In this document: positions 11,681-21,354 of the stretch, piece by piece
Layout: the number at the start of each line of letters is the position of its first letter
Numbering within the stretch: position 1 is the first letter of the stretch
Source: Fragilaria crotonensis
Lineage: Eukaryota > Bacillariophyta > Fragilariophyceae > Fragilariales > Fragilariaceae
Length of the DNA stretch: 29,076 bases
Assembly: GCA_022925895.1 (NCBI GenBank)
Contig: JAKSYS010000739.1
Location: 1-29,076, forward strand
Direction: 5' to 3'
The notes under the pieces: generated by a model
The model's input: the letters and a program-made list of their open reading frames with translations, nothing else
What the model was told of the DNA's origin: nothing
Database searches by the model: none
Position numbers and translations under genes: made by a program

Positions 11681-11688
11681 AAGAGGGG
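11681..11688 (+). promoter_or_regulatory. polypurine tract of the LTR element
   Basis: AAGAGGGG lies immediately before the TG that opens the 3' LTR. This is the canonical position for the primer of plus-strand DNA synthesis. Confidence 0.8.
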
Positions 11689-12147
11689 TGACAGACTTCC
11701 AGTATCGCCCTACATATTTTTTACATCTATCCCGATCCCTAACTGTCGCCCGTGTGCACAGTAAAACATTACATCCGTGCTCCAGTAACCAGTGCGACAC
11801 TGCACGACTGGAATCAAAACTCTTGTCGATTTGAATTTCATGTTCATCTCATCCCATGAGATTGAACACTCATTTTCAAACGAGACTCAACGCCTCGTGT
11901 ACCGACGACCACACCGCGGCACGAAACGACGTCTCCGAGAAACGAGGAGTGTTCCTCATTGTTCCAAAGGAACACTCCCCATCTATCAGACCTCTCATCC
12001 CTTGCACCTCTCCTTCTTCTCACAATTGTCAATTTTTACATATTTAGTGTCACTCACCTTTTTGCTCTCTGCACATATTTTCGCACGATGATGATGATCG
12101 ACCATGACGCGTTTTTAACCGCCGTCATGACATCATACATACCGTGC
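11689..12147 (+). repeat. 3' LTR, left part (interrupted)
   Basis: Matches the 5' LTR from its first base to about 7065. The match stops where the terminal inverted repeat of the nested DNA element begins at 12148. It retains the two hairpins of the 5' LTR at 11842-11867 and 11945-11978. The last 4 bp, GTGC (12144-12147), recur at 21355-21358. Confidence 0.85.
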
Positions 12148-12170
12148 ATCTAAGGGTGCCAAAACCAAGT
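12148..12170 (+). repeat. left terminal inverted repeat
   Basis: A 23-bp sequence starting ATCTAAGGGTGCC, matching the reverse complement of 21332-21354 at 22 of 23 positions. It is preceded by GTGC (12144-12147). Confidence 0.85.
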
Positions 12171-12301
12171 CGGCTCTTGGATATGAAAAACCAATTATCT
12201 TTGATATGAGAATTTTTTGTTCATAATTTTTACCTAAAATATAGGTAAAAACTTAGGACTAAAGAGCTTGTACATCATGTGTATGAAGCGGGTTTCCTCG
12301 T

Positions 12302-12508
12302 ATTCCTGAACTCTGAAATTTATGTTTCCTGAACTTTTCATCTCTTGCATAGGAGCTCATACTTTGCATTCCTGAGCTCCAAAATTTCAATTCCTGAATT
12401 TCACTGACTCATTTTTACTAACACTGGGTGGGATTCCTGAACTCTTGGACTCTAAATATATGAACTATACCACTTCTTCATTTGTGATCATGAATTTCAA
12501 TTCCTGAA
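12302..12508 (+). repeat. left subterminal repeats (TTCCTGAA)
   Basis: Six copies of TTCCTGA(A/G), mostly preceded by A, at about 12303, 12326, 12369, 12391, 12434 and 12501. Related GAGCTC and AATTTC words sit between them. The reverse complement recurs near the other end, as expected of clustered transposase-binding sites. The same interval contains no convincing ORF. Confidence 0.7.
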
Positions 12509-12704
12509 TTAGATATTCAAAAGAAGAAGTTTGCTGTGTAGTGTGTATGAAGTAATCACCTCAGTAGTTCTGAGCTGACATTGTTCATATAATAGATGTT
12601 ATTGTCGCTCATTTTAACTTTTGTTGGAGATTAGTTTTAATTGTGCCTATTCGTGTGGCTTTGATGAACCATTCTACTATTCATTACTAAGTGTCTGATC
12701 TATT

Positions 12705-14314
12705 CTAAACTGCCTCCACTTTCAATTCACTGTAGACAAGTTCAGGAGCAAGATGACTGGAGTAGTTATCATCCTCCTCATCAGAGTCCTCGTCAAATAC
12801 ATCAATGCACTTGTGTGGGCGTTTCTTACCCTTGTCATCAAATTGTTTCCTGACCCCCGCCAGACTCCTTTTTCCTTCTGGACAGAAACATTTTAAGTAG
12901 TTCCTGGTTGAATGTTGGGGTGGTTGATTTCTTTCTATCATTCTTGATGGCCATGTATAATTCATCGATTTCTCATTCCCACCTGTGACCAACCACAGCC
13001 TCCCATTATCATGAGCACCCTTGTTCCTGGAGAATGTAAAGTGGTGGCTGCGAACATGGTATTGCAAAGATTGGTCAGAAGTTAGGATGTGGTTTTTCAT
13101 TTCATTTAGTATCATAGTGTAACTTACGGGTAGGTTGTTGTTGTCCTCATCAGTCCATGTACCAATTCGCTGTTTCCAACAAGTGATAACAAAACAAGTC
13201 AGTTTCTTGTTGTTTGTTCTGTGACAAACCATTCGGATAAACTTACCATTTTCTCTGTCTTAACTAATTCCGCGAACCACCTCTTCCCATAGTTGATCAG
13301 GCACAGCAAAATGAATGCTTCATCACTTATGGACAGGATTTTCTTGCTCCATACTTTTCTGTCAGTTGTTGCACAGTGGTTCTCCATGTTGATAGTGTTA
13401 TTCCACTTGCTGCTGCCGACAATGCATGGGGCATAGGTGTCTATGATTTGGGCATAGTAGCAGATATTATCCTCATCTTGAGGAGGTAACTGGTTTCTTC
13501 CTCGCTTCCACTGTATAGGCTGTGTTCATACGTTCCTAAATTGAAGTGAATCCTCTGGATGCAAGGTGTTTGATGTTGAATGCAAGTGAGTGTGAGTATG
13601 CTCGGGCTTTGGCAAAGTACACTCACTTCAATTCTCACCTTTGAATTTCGTTTGCATGTTTTTTATTGCATTGTTCCGAAGATCAGTGTGTGTTTTACAA
13701 CTATTCTCCGCATCCCAAGCCACCAGTTTTCGGTTCCTCGAATGTTTGTGTGCTTCATGATAAAGCCACAAAGTGTTTTCTCATCTTCACTGAAATGAGA
13801 ATGATAGTCTTTTTGATAGAACTTCCAAATAGAGAACACGTGTTTTTTGATGCAAGTCTTGATCACACTGATTTGATTCTCTTCTGTATTTTCCGTCATG
13901 CTCATGTCCACTATGCTGCTTAGCCCTGGAACCGATGATGTTAGTTGGCTGTCACTTGATTTCCTGACTTTAATAGTTGAAGGTAGGGATGGTGGATTTC
14001 CGTATGCATGCTTCTGTCCTAGTTTTGCATCCATTTTCCGTGGCACTTCTTCCTCCTCCTCCTCCTCGTTGTCACTTTGAATCAGATCATTGGGATCTGT
14101 GGTCACTCGTTCACGCCTCTTATGAAGTCTCTCCTTTGTTTCCTAGAGCTGGGCTTTAAGGCAGTCATGCCTGCTGCTGTTTGTGTGCCATTGATGCCAT
14201 GGTTGTATTTGTGGTGCTTCCTTGTTGTGTGAAAAACTTTCCGATTGTGCGCCAAATTTTGAACACTGAAAATCCTGTTTGTGGATAGTCTTTTTGCCAC
14301 CATTTGAATTTCAT
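12705..14314 (-). CDS. intron-containing transposon accessory protein, unknown family
   Basis: Protein-like sequence runs on the minus strand across several frames. Met at 14314 (MKFKWWQKDYPQTG) or a later Met near 14196 may start it. It continues with a basic KERLHKRRERV helix, an acidic run of seven Glu (about 14050-14070), a Ser-rich linker, and a Trp-rich helical region (VFSIWKFYQKDYHSHFSEDE, about 13790-13850; a TENWWLG phrase follows). Next come LRNNAIKNMQTKFK (about 13640-13680) and DEDNICYYAQIIDTYAP with SDEAFILLCLINYGKRW (about 13260-13490). The C-terminal part (12705-13169) ends in an Asp/Glu-rich tail. An intron at 13170-13246 joins two exons in phase; another lies near 13530-13638 with unresolved ends. 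Frames change near 13680 and upstream of 14106. The family resembles nothing I can name. It may act in transposition or DNA binding, but that is a guess. Confidence 0.5.
13170..13246 (-). other. 77-bp spliceosomal intron in the accessory gene
   Basis: On the minus strand, GTAAGT (13246-13241) opens and CAG closes the interval. Splicing joins KTEKM to RIGTWTDED in phase 0, whereas reading through meets a stop codon. The size is typical of diatom introns. A second GTAAGT at 13127-13122 has no clearly matching acceptor, and the frame is open through it. Confidence 0.55.
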
Positions 14315-14426
14315 ACCAAGTACCGAAGTTGGTATGTAGGTTCTACATTCATGCAGGGTTTTCAAATTTTGAATTCATACCACACCCCTTCATTCTTTAC
14401 ATACACCAAAAATGTACCGAAAGTAA

Positions 14427-14891
14427 ATGTACAATTTGAATGCACGCTTTCCCGAACTTCTGTTTAGTGAATCTGTGTCCTGTCAATTTCAACACCTCAT
14501 TTTCACTTCACTCGTCCTCTTCAAAACCCTTTCTTCAAAACCTTCTCTTCAAAATGTTGTCCTCGTCTGCTTCCTCAAAGGCACCCCTGCTCTTCTGTCA
14601 AAACCCCTTCTGCCTGAATTTGGGAAGTTTCCCTGTCGTTTGGCTCTTGTAGTTGTTGTTGACTCACCCGCGGATCCGGACGAGAGATACCAACTGGTTG
14701 TTCAATCAACAACAGAAGAAATTAAAGAACACGAGTCAACACTGTTGAGGGAGTGGAAGTGGTCTCCAACATACCACCTTGTCTCTGGAAACACTGTCGT
14801 GGCCCCTTGTTTTGTTATATCCATCTCACACAACAGTTCCACAGTTCTTGAGACAAAACCATATACAGAGTGGGCATCCAAATTCGCTTAG
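14427..14891 (+). CDS. possible small plus-strand transposon ORF
   Basis: A 154-codon ORF. The part after about residue 75 looks protein-like: VDSPADPDERYQLVVQSTTE, then a charged helix, then VVAPCFVISISHNSSTVLET, while the minus strand here is broken by stops. The N-terminal part is less convincing. An alternative start is the ATG at 14554 (MLSSSASSKAPLLFC), which would need a frame change near 14640, so the gene may also contain a base-calling error. Its stop (14889-14891) overlaps the stop of the minus-strand protease gene (14888-14890). The space between it and the minus gene starting near 14314 would be a bidirectional promoter. Function unknown. Confidence 0.35.
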   Translation: MYNLNARFPELLFSESVSCQFQHLIFTSLVLFKTLSSKPSLQNVVLVCFLKGTPALLSKPLLPEFGKFPCRLALVVVVDSPADPDERYQLVVQSTTEEIKEHESTLLREWKWSPTYHLVSGNTVVAPCFVISISHNSSTVLETKPYTEWASKFA

Positions 14892-17800
14892 CTAGCTTGT
14901 TGCATCAAAGTACCTAAAGGAAACATGTTGCCATCGTCTGTCCGAGCCCTCACAATCTTTGGACCATCACCATCGGCTCGCTTTGTTTGAATCTACCCAA
15001 AGAGTAAAACTTGCCTTCCTGTTGATGTCTGGGCCATCATAAAAAGAGAGTTGCCTTCCAAAGCTCACAAACTCATTCTTCACAGTTGAGGTTGAGCAGC
15101 AATAATCAAGGCCTCCTTGCAGAGAGGAATTGCAACCACTTCATTTGCATCATACACATACCCACTGTGAATGGTAACTGCATGTGAACCATTTCCATCG
15201 GATTCATTGAGCACAGCCAATACCATTGTGTCCTTCATTTGTTCTTGAAGGAGTTGCCAATCAAACATGTGTGGTCTCTTCAGAACTTGTCGGGTGATCC
15301 ATGTAGGCAGCTGAGTTTCAGCAAACTGTCCCACCTTCGAATGGCATCAACAGTACCTCCTCTTAGGTGACTTTCACCAAAATGGTTAATGGATTTGGCA
15401 GCATTATCAAATCCAATTGCATATAAAGCACTGGCCAATGACTTTGAAACACAAAGATCTTCACCTTCGGATTGTACAAAGTGGACCTGGGGTGCTTCAG
15501 GAACCTGCAGCTTGGGATATTCATGCAAATGTGATTCTTTGAAATCGCCCACTGGTATGTCAACAAATCCACACCTCATACGCTTGACCTCCTCCAAGAA
15601 TCCTGTCTTAAATTGTTTCACAAAGTCTTCATCAGTTCGAATGGGCTGTGTTTCTCCATGAAAGATGACCTCCCAGTAACCAGGGGCCTGTATCTGCTTC
15701 ATATGTTTACCCCCTGGTGAGTCACTGTTGCTCCTTAAGGACCTTTTCGACTGAGGATCAAACACCCATTGTGTCTGTGGGGGAACGTATCGCAGCTTAT
15801 GTACCTTTTTAGTATGAATGAGGATGGTTTCCCCTTCAGGAACAGGTACAAATCCATCCGTGTTTCCAACGTTAATGACATGTTGGATTACCCCTTTTGC
15901 ATAATCGGCATCCTTGATCCAGTCTTTGGAAACAGCAATTTTTTCTTCCTTCTTTTCCAACTTTCCTTCTTTTGTCTTAACATTGTAAACCAAAAGTGCA
16001 ACAAAGGTATCTTCACGTGGGTTGTACTTGAGGCCATGCACCATGGCCTCAGTGCCAAATGTCCATTCCAATTCAAATGCCCTTTTGAATTTCTTCCTTT
16101 CCTTCTTCATAAACTTTATTTCTTTCGTGTACTGCTCTCTGTAATCATCCTTTGTCTTTTTTCTTACATCCATCATTTTTCTTTGCATCTCGCCCGCTTC
16201 TTTTCCACATTCTTCATGTGATCTTTGGTAGAGCTCCAACCCCAGTACAAAAATCTGTCCTCCACGAATTTGTTCATTGCTGCTTCATCCCTAAGAAGCA
16301 CTGGTCGATCTTCACCGTCATCTCCTTTCTTTCGCCACTTTTTCTAAATTTCTCAACTTCATTGTCTGATACCAATGTTTTGTACCTACTTTCTCCGAAA
16401 GGTAATTTCGGGCATTCATCAGGTACATGAATGTCTCCATAACCATACGTACGAGGAGGCCCACTTTCCATACCCTGCTTGCTCGGGAAGCTTAGCAGGA
16501 TCATTCCACCAGGCTTCGTTGAGATCAATATCTTCTTCCTGTTGTTCAGGTCCATCAGCAGATCCAGATGGTTTGAAATCGGCAACATCCTCCTCTGATG
16601 GCAAACTCCGTTCATTGGCATTTGGCAAAACATCCTCCTGGAAGAAACATCCTCCAACGTAACACTGTCGTCCTCTGTGGCATTGGATGGTACTGGCACC
16701 CAGGGCCACGTGAAAGTCTGAAGTTCCAACTTCAGACTTCCGTAACAGGGATCCATCAAATGATTTGAATTCTGACGTTTTGGGACTGTGACGTGTTGAA
16801 ATTCTGCAATGCGATCAAACAGCAAAACCACTGTGCTTTCATCGCATGCAAGTAGGAAATGGAAGCGAATCATCCCTTTTAAACAGTTTTGTGAATATTC
16901 CTGTGGAAAACAGCAAATGTGCTCCTTCGATTTCACATCAGTTGACATCTGGATTTCCATGCGATCGCGTCTAAACATTTCGTTGTATGCTGCAACTCCA
17001 TCTTGAGTCCCAATGATATCTCGAGAATTATTGCAATTGCAGCTATAATCCCAATCCCACAGCTATGGCCATCTTCTTGCAGGGAAGAACATCATTATCC
17101 AACACCTCAATGCAGGGAATGTATTGGTGCCTTCATTTGCCCAAAAAGTTCGTCCGAACGGACTGAGCCACTTCATCTTGTTTGGAGTGCTGCTATCATT
17201 TGCACTGTTTTCCTTTGCTCCTGGTAACTGAAGGCAAGGTTCAGGAACCAGACAACACCGACATTGTTTGGAATTTTTCGTGCCGGAGGGATGAAGACTG
17301 CAATAGCGAAAAACATGTCCGAGGCATGATACATCATCCGTGGCAGCCACAACGTCTCCAGCATTGAAAACAAATGTTGCCCCCAATGATCGTTGCTGAG
17401 ATTCAGTAGGAAACACAATCAACCTTTTCTGCAGAAGCCCTGGATAGAACAACAGGACTTCCTTCACAACACGATTCATTTGGTCATCATACTTCTGGTA
17501 AAGTTCTTCCTTAGAACTTCCATACCTTTTTTCACAAGGGCAAGACATTCTGCATGATCGGCTCCATTGGCTACCATCAAGTCGTTTCGTGCTTCTTTGC
17601 AGATAGATGACGTTGAAGACGCAAAGCAACCTTGAATTACCTGCATGTCGTCAAAAGACAGGATTGCAACTGATGTGTGATACCTGCCATCCCTCATGAG
17701 GAGTGAAGTCATCATTTGCAGCTCACGGGTGGCCATCCAAGTTTTCCCACCACTTTGCTATGATCAAGCCTTTCCTGTGATCCCATTTCTCCAAAACCAC

Positions 17801-19171
17801 GCAACTGGTCAGGCAGAACCAGGTCACCAAATGGTGGTGGAAGAAGGTTGTTCAAATAGTCCAGACCGGTAAATGCCTCTTCCAGATCTGCATTTGTCAG
17901 CAATGCTCCACTTGCAACATCATCTTGAGATCGATTGTTGATGAAGGGTATTGGCACCATACAAATGTTTTTCTGGTGTTGCTACCATCATTCCGTGCAC
18001 TGACTGTCTCATTGTTGCTCTGCACAATCTCCAAAACATCACTGCTCACGAGGGAAGGGGAACCACCACTGATTTTGCGACTATATTGATCTTGCTTTCT
18101 TCCTCTGACTCAACAACAGCACGCGGGAACCATCATTTCTTGTTGCACTGATCACATCACTGTTGCTTTCAACAACCTCGACAGCAGCACTGTTAGCAGC
18201 ACTGTTCAAAAGGGAACCGGAAGAAAGTTTCATCAGAGGGATAATGCAGTGCTCCTCAGACTCTGGTACAATCCATGCAAATCCACCTGTGGTCTCGTCC
18301 ATTAAGGTGTCGGCAATTGTCTTGGGAAGAAACTCAATGCCAGTTGTGTCTTGGAGATTGATTTGACGGAACCCACAGGCTTGGTAGAATTCCTTTGGCT
18401 CGTCATGGGGACACTGCAAGTAGATGTCCACACCATGTAGGCTCTCCTGACATTGTGACAGCTCACGGTGAGACAATAATAAAAAAGTTGAATGCTTGAT
18501 GAGCATTACTAACATCAGACGTCCAAACCCTTGCCGTCCAGGATGTAAGACCGGATGGCTTCCGTGATTCAGATTCTGCAATCAACAGCCAAAGCACCAA
18601 CGACGCACCAACTTCATCTCCAATTCCACTTCAAATGTAATGCATGCAATAACAACAGAGTCTTGGCACCCTATGACAGATTTCTTGAAGGGGTCATCTT
18701 CTTTCCAAGAGGACGTCCACAATCATTATTGATGGATCAGAATTCACAGCACGATCGATAGAGCTCAAATCAGCTTCTGTAGAATTGAATGATGTGCTGT
18801 AGAATTGCCTTGCAGCTTCTGTCGCCCACTTAAACCTTGTCGCCTCAGCTTTGTTTGTTTGGACACGTGTGGGTACAACGTAACTACCTTGAATTGCCAA
18901 ATTTCATTGGAGTCCTCTCTTCGTTCTGAGTCATAATCTTGGACAACGGGAGGTCTTGAAACCAAGAGCTGAACATGTGTAGTGGAAACTCTGAAACAGC
19001 ACGAGCGGGTGATGATAAAAAGACTCGAACTTGCGATCTGAATTGTTTATTGACCTTTGTTCCTGGAGGTGGTGTGAATTCATCCATACCATCACGGAAC
19101 AGGTACGCCTTATCCATAGGGACTCCTCCTTGCTGACGAGAGACAGGGGACAGTGATGGAACCTCTGCCAT
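14888..19171 (-). CDS. long transposon protein: GNAT + C48/Ulp1 protease + second Cys-peptidase-like domain (frameshifted as read)
   Basis: Coding sequence continues from Met at 19171 (MAEVPSLSPVSRQQGG) to a TAA at 14888-14890 but changes frame many times. In order: an N-terminal region (18700-19171); a GNAT fold with VVIACITFEVE, the acetyl-CoA loop GRQGFGRLML (18539-18510) and the FYQACGF motif (18389-18369); an Asn/Ser-rich linker; a C48 domain with NLSNDHWG (His at 17388-17386) and QEDGHSCGIG (Gln 17079-17077, Cys 17061-17059, the Ulp1 Q-x5-C spacing); an acidic linker (about 16420-16700); a Lys/Glu-rich coiled coil (about 16080-16239); and a papain-fold-like end with DLCVSKSLASALYAIG and SHAVTIHSGYVYDANE. 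Whether this is one polyprotein or several genes is unclear. At least one break (G5 run after HWG) is a missing homopolymer base, so death of the gene is not proven. Confidence 0.6.
16950..17760 (-). other. C48/Ulp1-type cysteine protease domain
   Basis: Visible residues are His in SNDHWG, an Asp-rich segment following FVFNAGDVVAATDD, the KWLSPFGRTFW and FPALRCW phrases, then Gln and Cys in QEDGHSCG. Deubiquitinase/deSUMOylase-type C48 enzymes (PF02902) use His, Asp, Gln and Cys in this order. His and Gln/Cys lie in one frame with intervening pieces in another, so an even number of indels separates them. In transposons such proteases could process element proteins or remove SUMO/ubiquitin from host factors; which applies here is unknown. 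Confidence 0.65.
18370..18720 (-). other. GNAT-type N-acetyltransferase domain
   Basis: The acetyl-CoA-binding loop (R/Q-x-G-x-G pattern in GRQGFGRLML) is followed by a helix, the strand GVDIYLQC, and FYQACGF, the family's usual aromatic-Tyr-x-x-Gly-Phe ending. An upstream strand VVIACITFEVELE fits the preceding beta strands, but a stop and a frame change separate it from the loop. Substrate unknown. Confidence 0.6.
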
Positions 19172-19556
19172 TTTGTTGGTTGAAATATGAATAATCCTCC
19201 AACTGGTGTGCGTGTATACAACTCTTGAGCATGCGAACAGACAACTGACAAAAAGAACCAATACCGGTAGATCAATCTGGTTTGATTCACTCAAATCAAT
19301 GAGAATCTCTCGCAGATGACCGAATATTGGATTCTAGATGACAGATTGCCTTACAAACTCAATCGAAGCACGCACACAAGACGAAGTACTTATTCCCTCA
19401 ATTAACAACAAAATGAGAAGCACAACACTTGTCGACAAGGATCCTAATTATGAAAGGAGAAGAAGAGGAGGATGTGAGATTGAAAGCTGGAAAATACAAT
19501 CATGTGCAATGACACAACGTCAACAAGAAAGACTGGAGTACAGTACCAGCACAATG
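19172..19556. other. upstream region of the long transposon gene
   Basis: Lies between the Met at 19171 and the first satellite unit, and is likely to contain the promoter and 5' UTR. A Met-led extension on the minus strand up to 19294 has a hydrophobic stretch but is probably not used. No other gene seen. Confidence 0.45.
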
Positions 19557-20490
19557 TTGTACGGAAGCCTCCAAGGTACTGTCGTGGTGCGAACTCGTCC
19601 CAGTACTTGACAGTACCATGAGTACAGTACGTAGACAATGGTACAGGCACAACAGAGTACCTCAACAAATCAATCAGTTGCTCACAATGATGGAAACGAC
19701 GATTCAACACAACATTCTTGTGTTGATAGGACAAAACAATCAAAACTCACGAACAAGAACGACAGTTAAGTGCCCTTGTTAGTGGAAAGGAAGAAGAAGC
19801 AAAGGGCAAAGGGACAAGCACAGAATGAAACATTCAATGCGGTGTTGGGCATGACACCAAGTTGTGACATCGACAACCGTACAGCAGGCACAAGGTAGTA
19901 TTGTAATAAACCGTAGCGCCCACCAAGGTACTGTCATACTCCCAGTACTTGATAGCAACATGAGTACAGTACGTAGACAACAGTACATGCACAAGGTAGT
20001 GTTGTACCGTAGCCTCCAAGGTACTGTCGTATTCCCAGTACTTGGCAGTACCATAAGTACGGTACGTAGACCACGGTACAGGCGCGACGTAGTGTATTAC
20101 CGTAGCCTCCAAGGTACTGTCGTACTCCCAGTACTTGGCAGCACCCTAAGTACGGTAGGTAGACGACTGTACAGGCGCGACGTAGTGTATCACCGTAACC
20201 TCCAAGGTACTGTCGTGCGAACTCGTCCCAGTACTTGACTGCACCCTGAGCACCGTACGTAGACAACGGTACTGGCACAACGGGAGTACCTCAAAACTCA
20301 TTCGACCATCACCATGATGGAAACATTCAATCAACACAACAATCAACACGAAAAAAAGCACATTTGCAGTCTTACCACTTAAGACTGCAATGTCTTGGGT
20401 GGGAAAGGACGAAGAAGGAGCGAAGATGCCAAATAATGGAGCATCAATGTGGTGTCGGGCATGACACCAAGTGGTGGAGTGCTCAACGAA
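19557..20490. repeat. 93-bp satellite with higher-order arrangement
   Basis: A unit containing CCAAGGTACTG...CAGTACTTGG recurs exactly 93 bp apart at 19925, 20018, 20111 and 20204 (tandem block about 19910-20284), plus one isolated unit at 19557-19651. The isolated unit and the last tandem unit share a GCGAACTCGTCCC variant. Each is followed by a related spacer of about 200 bp ending in GGGCATGACACCAAGT (19847 and 20457). The order is unit, spacer, four units, spacer. Every unit carries an internal inverted repeat. Apparent ORFs across the block are a by-product of the 93-bp (3 x 31) period. Confidence 0.85.
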
Positions 20491-21140
20491 CGAAGTGTGA
20501 GATGTGACACTTCCCGCAAAAAAAATCACGTACGATTCTACTAAAGACAATACTGTGGCTGAAAAAGAATTAATTCCTTGTAGAAATATACAGCATGCAC
20601 TGGTATTGGTGCCAAAGAATTAATCAGTACATACTATCGCCTACAATTCTACGGTTTGTTGTTGAAAACACAAGATCACGTAGTACGTAGCATAGTGTCA
20701 TAGGAGTACTCGCATGATACAATACTGTACTAAAAATTATACGCTACCACCATACCGTAGTACACAAAACACAGCGCTATAGTAATGAAAGTACCGTACA
20801 CAGTACCACACTACCATACACACAGACCACGCCGTAGCTACCATACTGTACACCACCGCACCATACTAAACGTACTGTAGCAGGCACCGAACACCATGCA
20901 CCATGCACCAGACACGCCCATAGCTACTTGTACAACGTACAATGTACAGCGTATAACCAACAACGAACCATTGCGCTAGTACGACGGTAGTATCCCAGCT
21001 GACAGCACTGTAAAACCGCTGTATACTGTACACTGTACGGCACAACCAATAGTCCACCCACGATACACCATGCTACTCCAGTATTTCGTACAAAACACGT
21101 ACAGTACTCGGTGTTTTATGTGCATCGAAATAATGAAGAA
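20491..21140. other. GTAC-rich non-coding stretch in the transposon
   Basis: About 650 bp with no credible ORF, dense in GTAC, TACCGTA and CATACTGTA words between the satellite and the right subterminal repeats. Confidence 0.5.
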
Positions 21141-21144
21141 AAAG

Positions 21145-21286
21145 CTCAGGAATAATACTGCAGTAGTTCAGGAGCAAAAAAAATTCTTCATAAAAATGAG
21201 GAAACAGCAAATGTCGGAATCCTGAACTAAATAAATAAACCAGAAAAAAACTTCAGGAATCCTGAACTAAATATGGGAATCCTGAA
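21145..21286 (-). repeat. right subterminal repeats (TTCAGGAA/TTCCTGAA)
   Basis: CTCAGGAAT (21145), TTCAGGAGC (21177), GAATCCTGAACTAA (21217), TTCAGGAATCCTGAACTAA (21252) and GAATCCTGAA (21277). These mirror the TTCCTGAA cluster at 12302-12508. Confidence 0.7.
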
Positions 21287-21331
21287 ATTTTTCCAATAAA
21301 TATGATAAAAAATTCTTGTATCAACTATGGT

Positions 21332-21354
21332 ACTTAGTTTTGGCACCCTTAGAT
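21332..21354 (-). repeat. right terminal inverted repeat
   Basis: Ends GTTTTGGCACCCTTAGAT. Its reverse complement matches 12148-12170 at 22 of 23 bases. It is followed by GTGC (21355-21358), matching the 4 bp before the left end. Confidence 0.85.

Larger units (their letters stand above)
12148..21354. mobile_element. 9.2-kb DNA transposon-like element nested in the 3' LTR
   Basis: The two halves of the interrupted LTR define this insertion precisely. Its ends are inverted repeats: 12148-12170 begins ATCTAAGGGTGCCAAAAC, and 21332-21354 is its reverse complement, with 22 of 23 positions matching. GTGC flanks both sides as a candidate 4-bp target duplication; reading the repeat one base longer would leave only TG, so the duplication length is uncertain. 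Subterminal TTCCTGAA motifs face inward on both sides. Contents: minus-strand gene 12705-14314, plus ORF 14427-14891, long minus coding region 14888-19171 (GNAT, C48 protease, second peptidase-like domain), and a 93-bp satellite at 19557-20490. No DDE/D transposase motif was recognised. C48 proteases accompany some MULE, KDZ/Zisupton and Polinton elements, but the short TIR and short duplication do not clearly fit these. Confidence 0.8.

Noticed and set aside
19864-20550. Several ORFs of 90-134 codons on both strands with repeated peptide phrases
   Set aside because: They arise because the satellite period (93) is divisible by three; codon content merely mirrors the repeat.
12148-21354. Assignment of the inner element to KDZ/Zisupton, MULE or Polinton because of its C48 protease
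   Set aside because: The short 23-bp TIR, the roughly 4-bp duplication and the lack of other hallmark domains do not fit any of them clearly.
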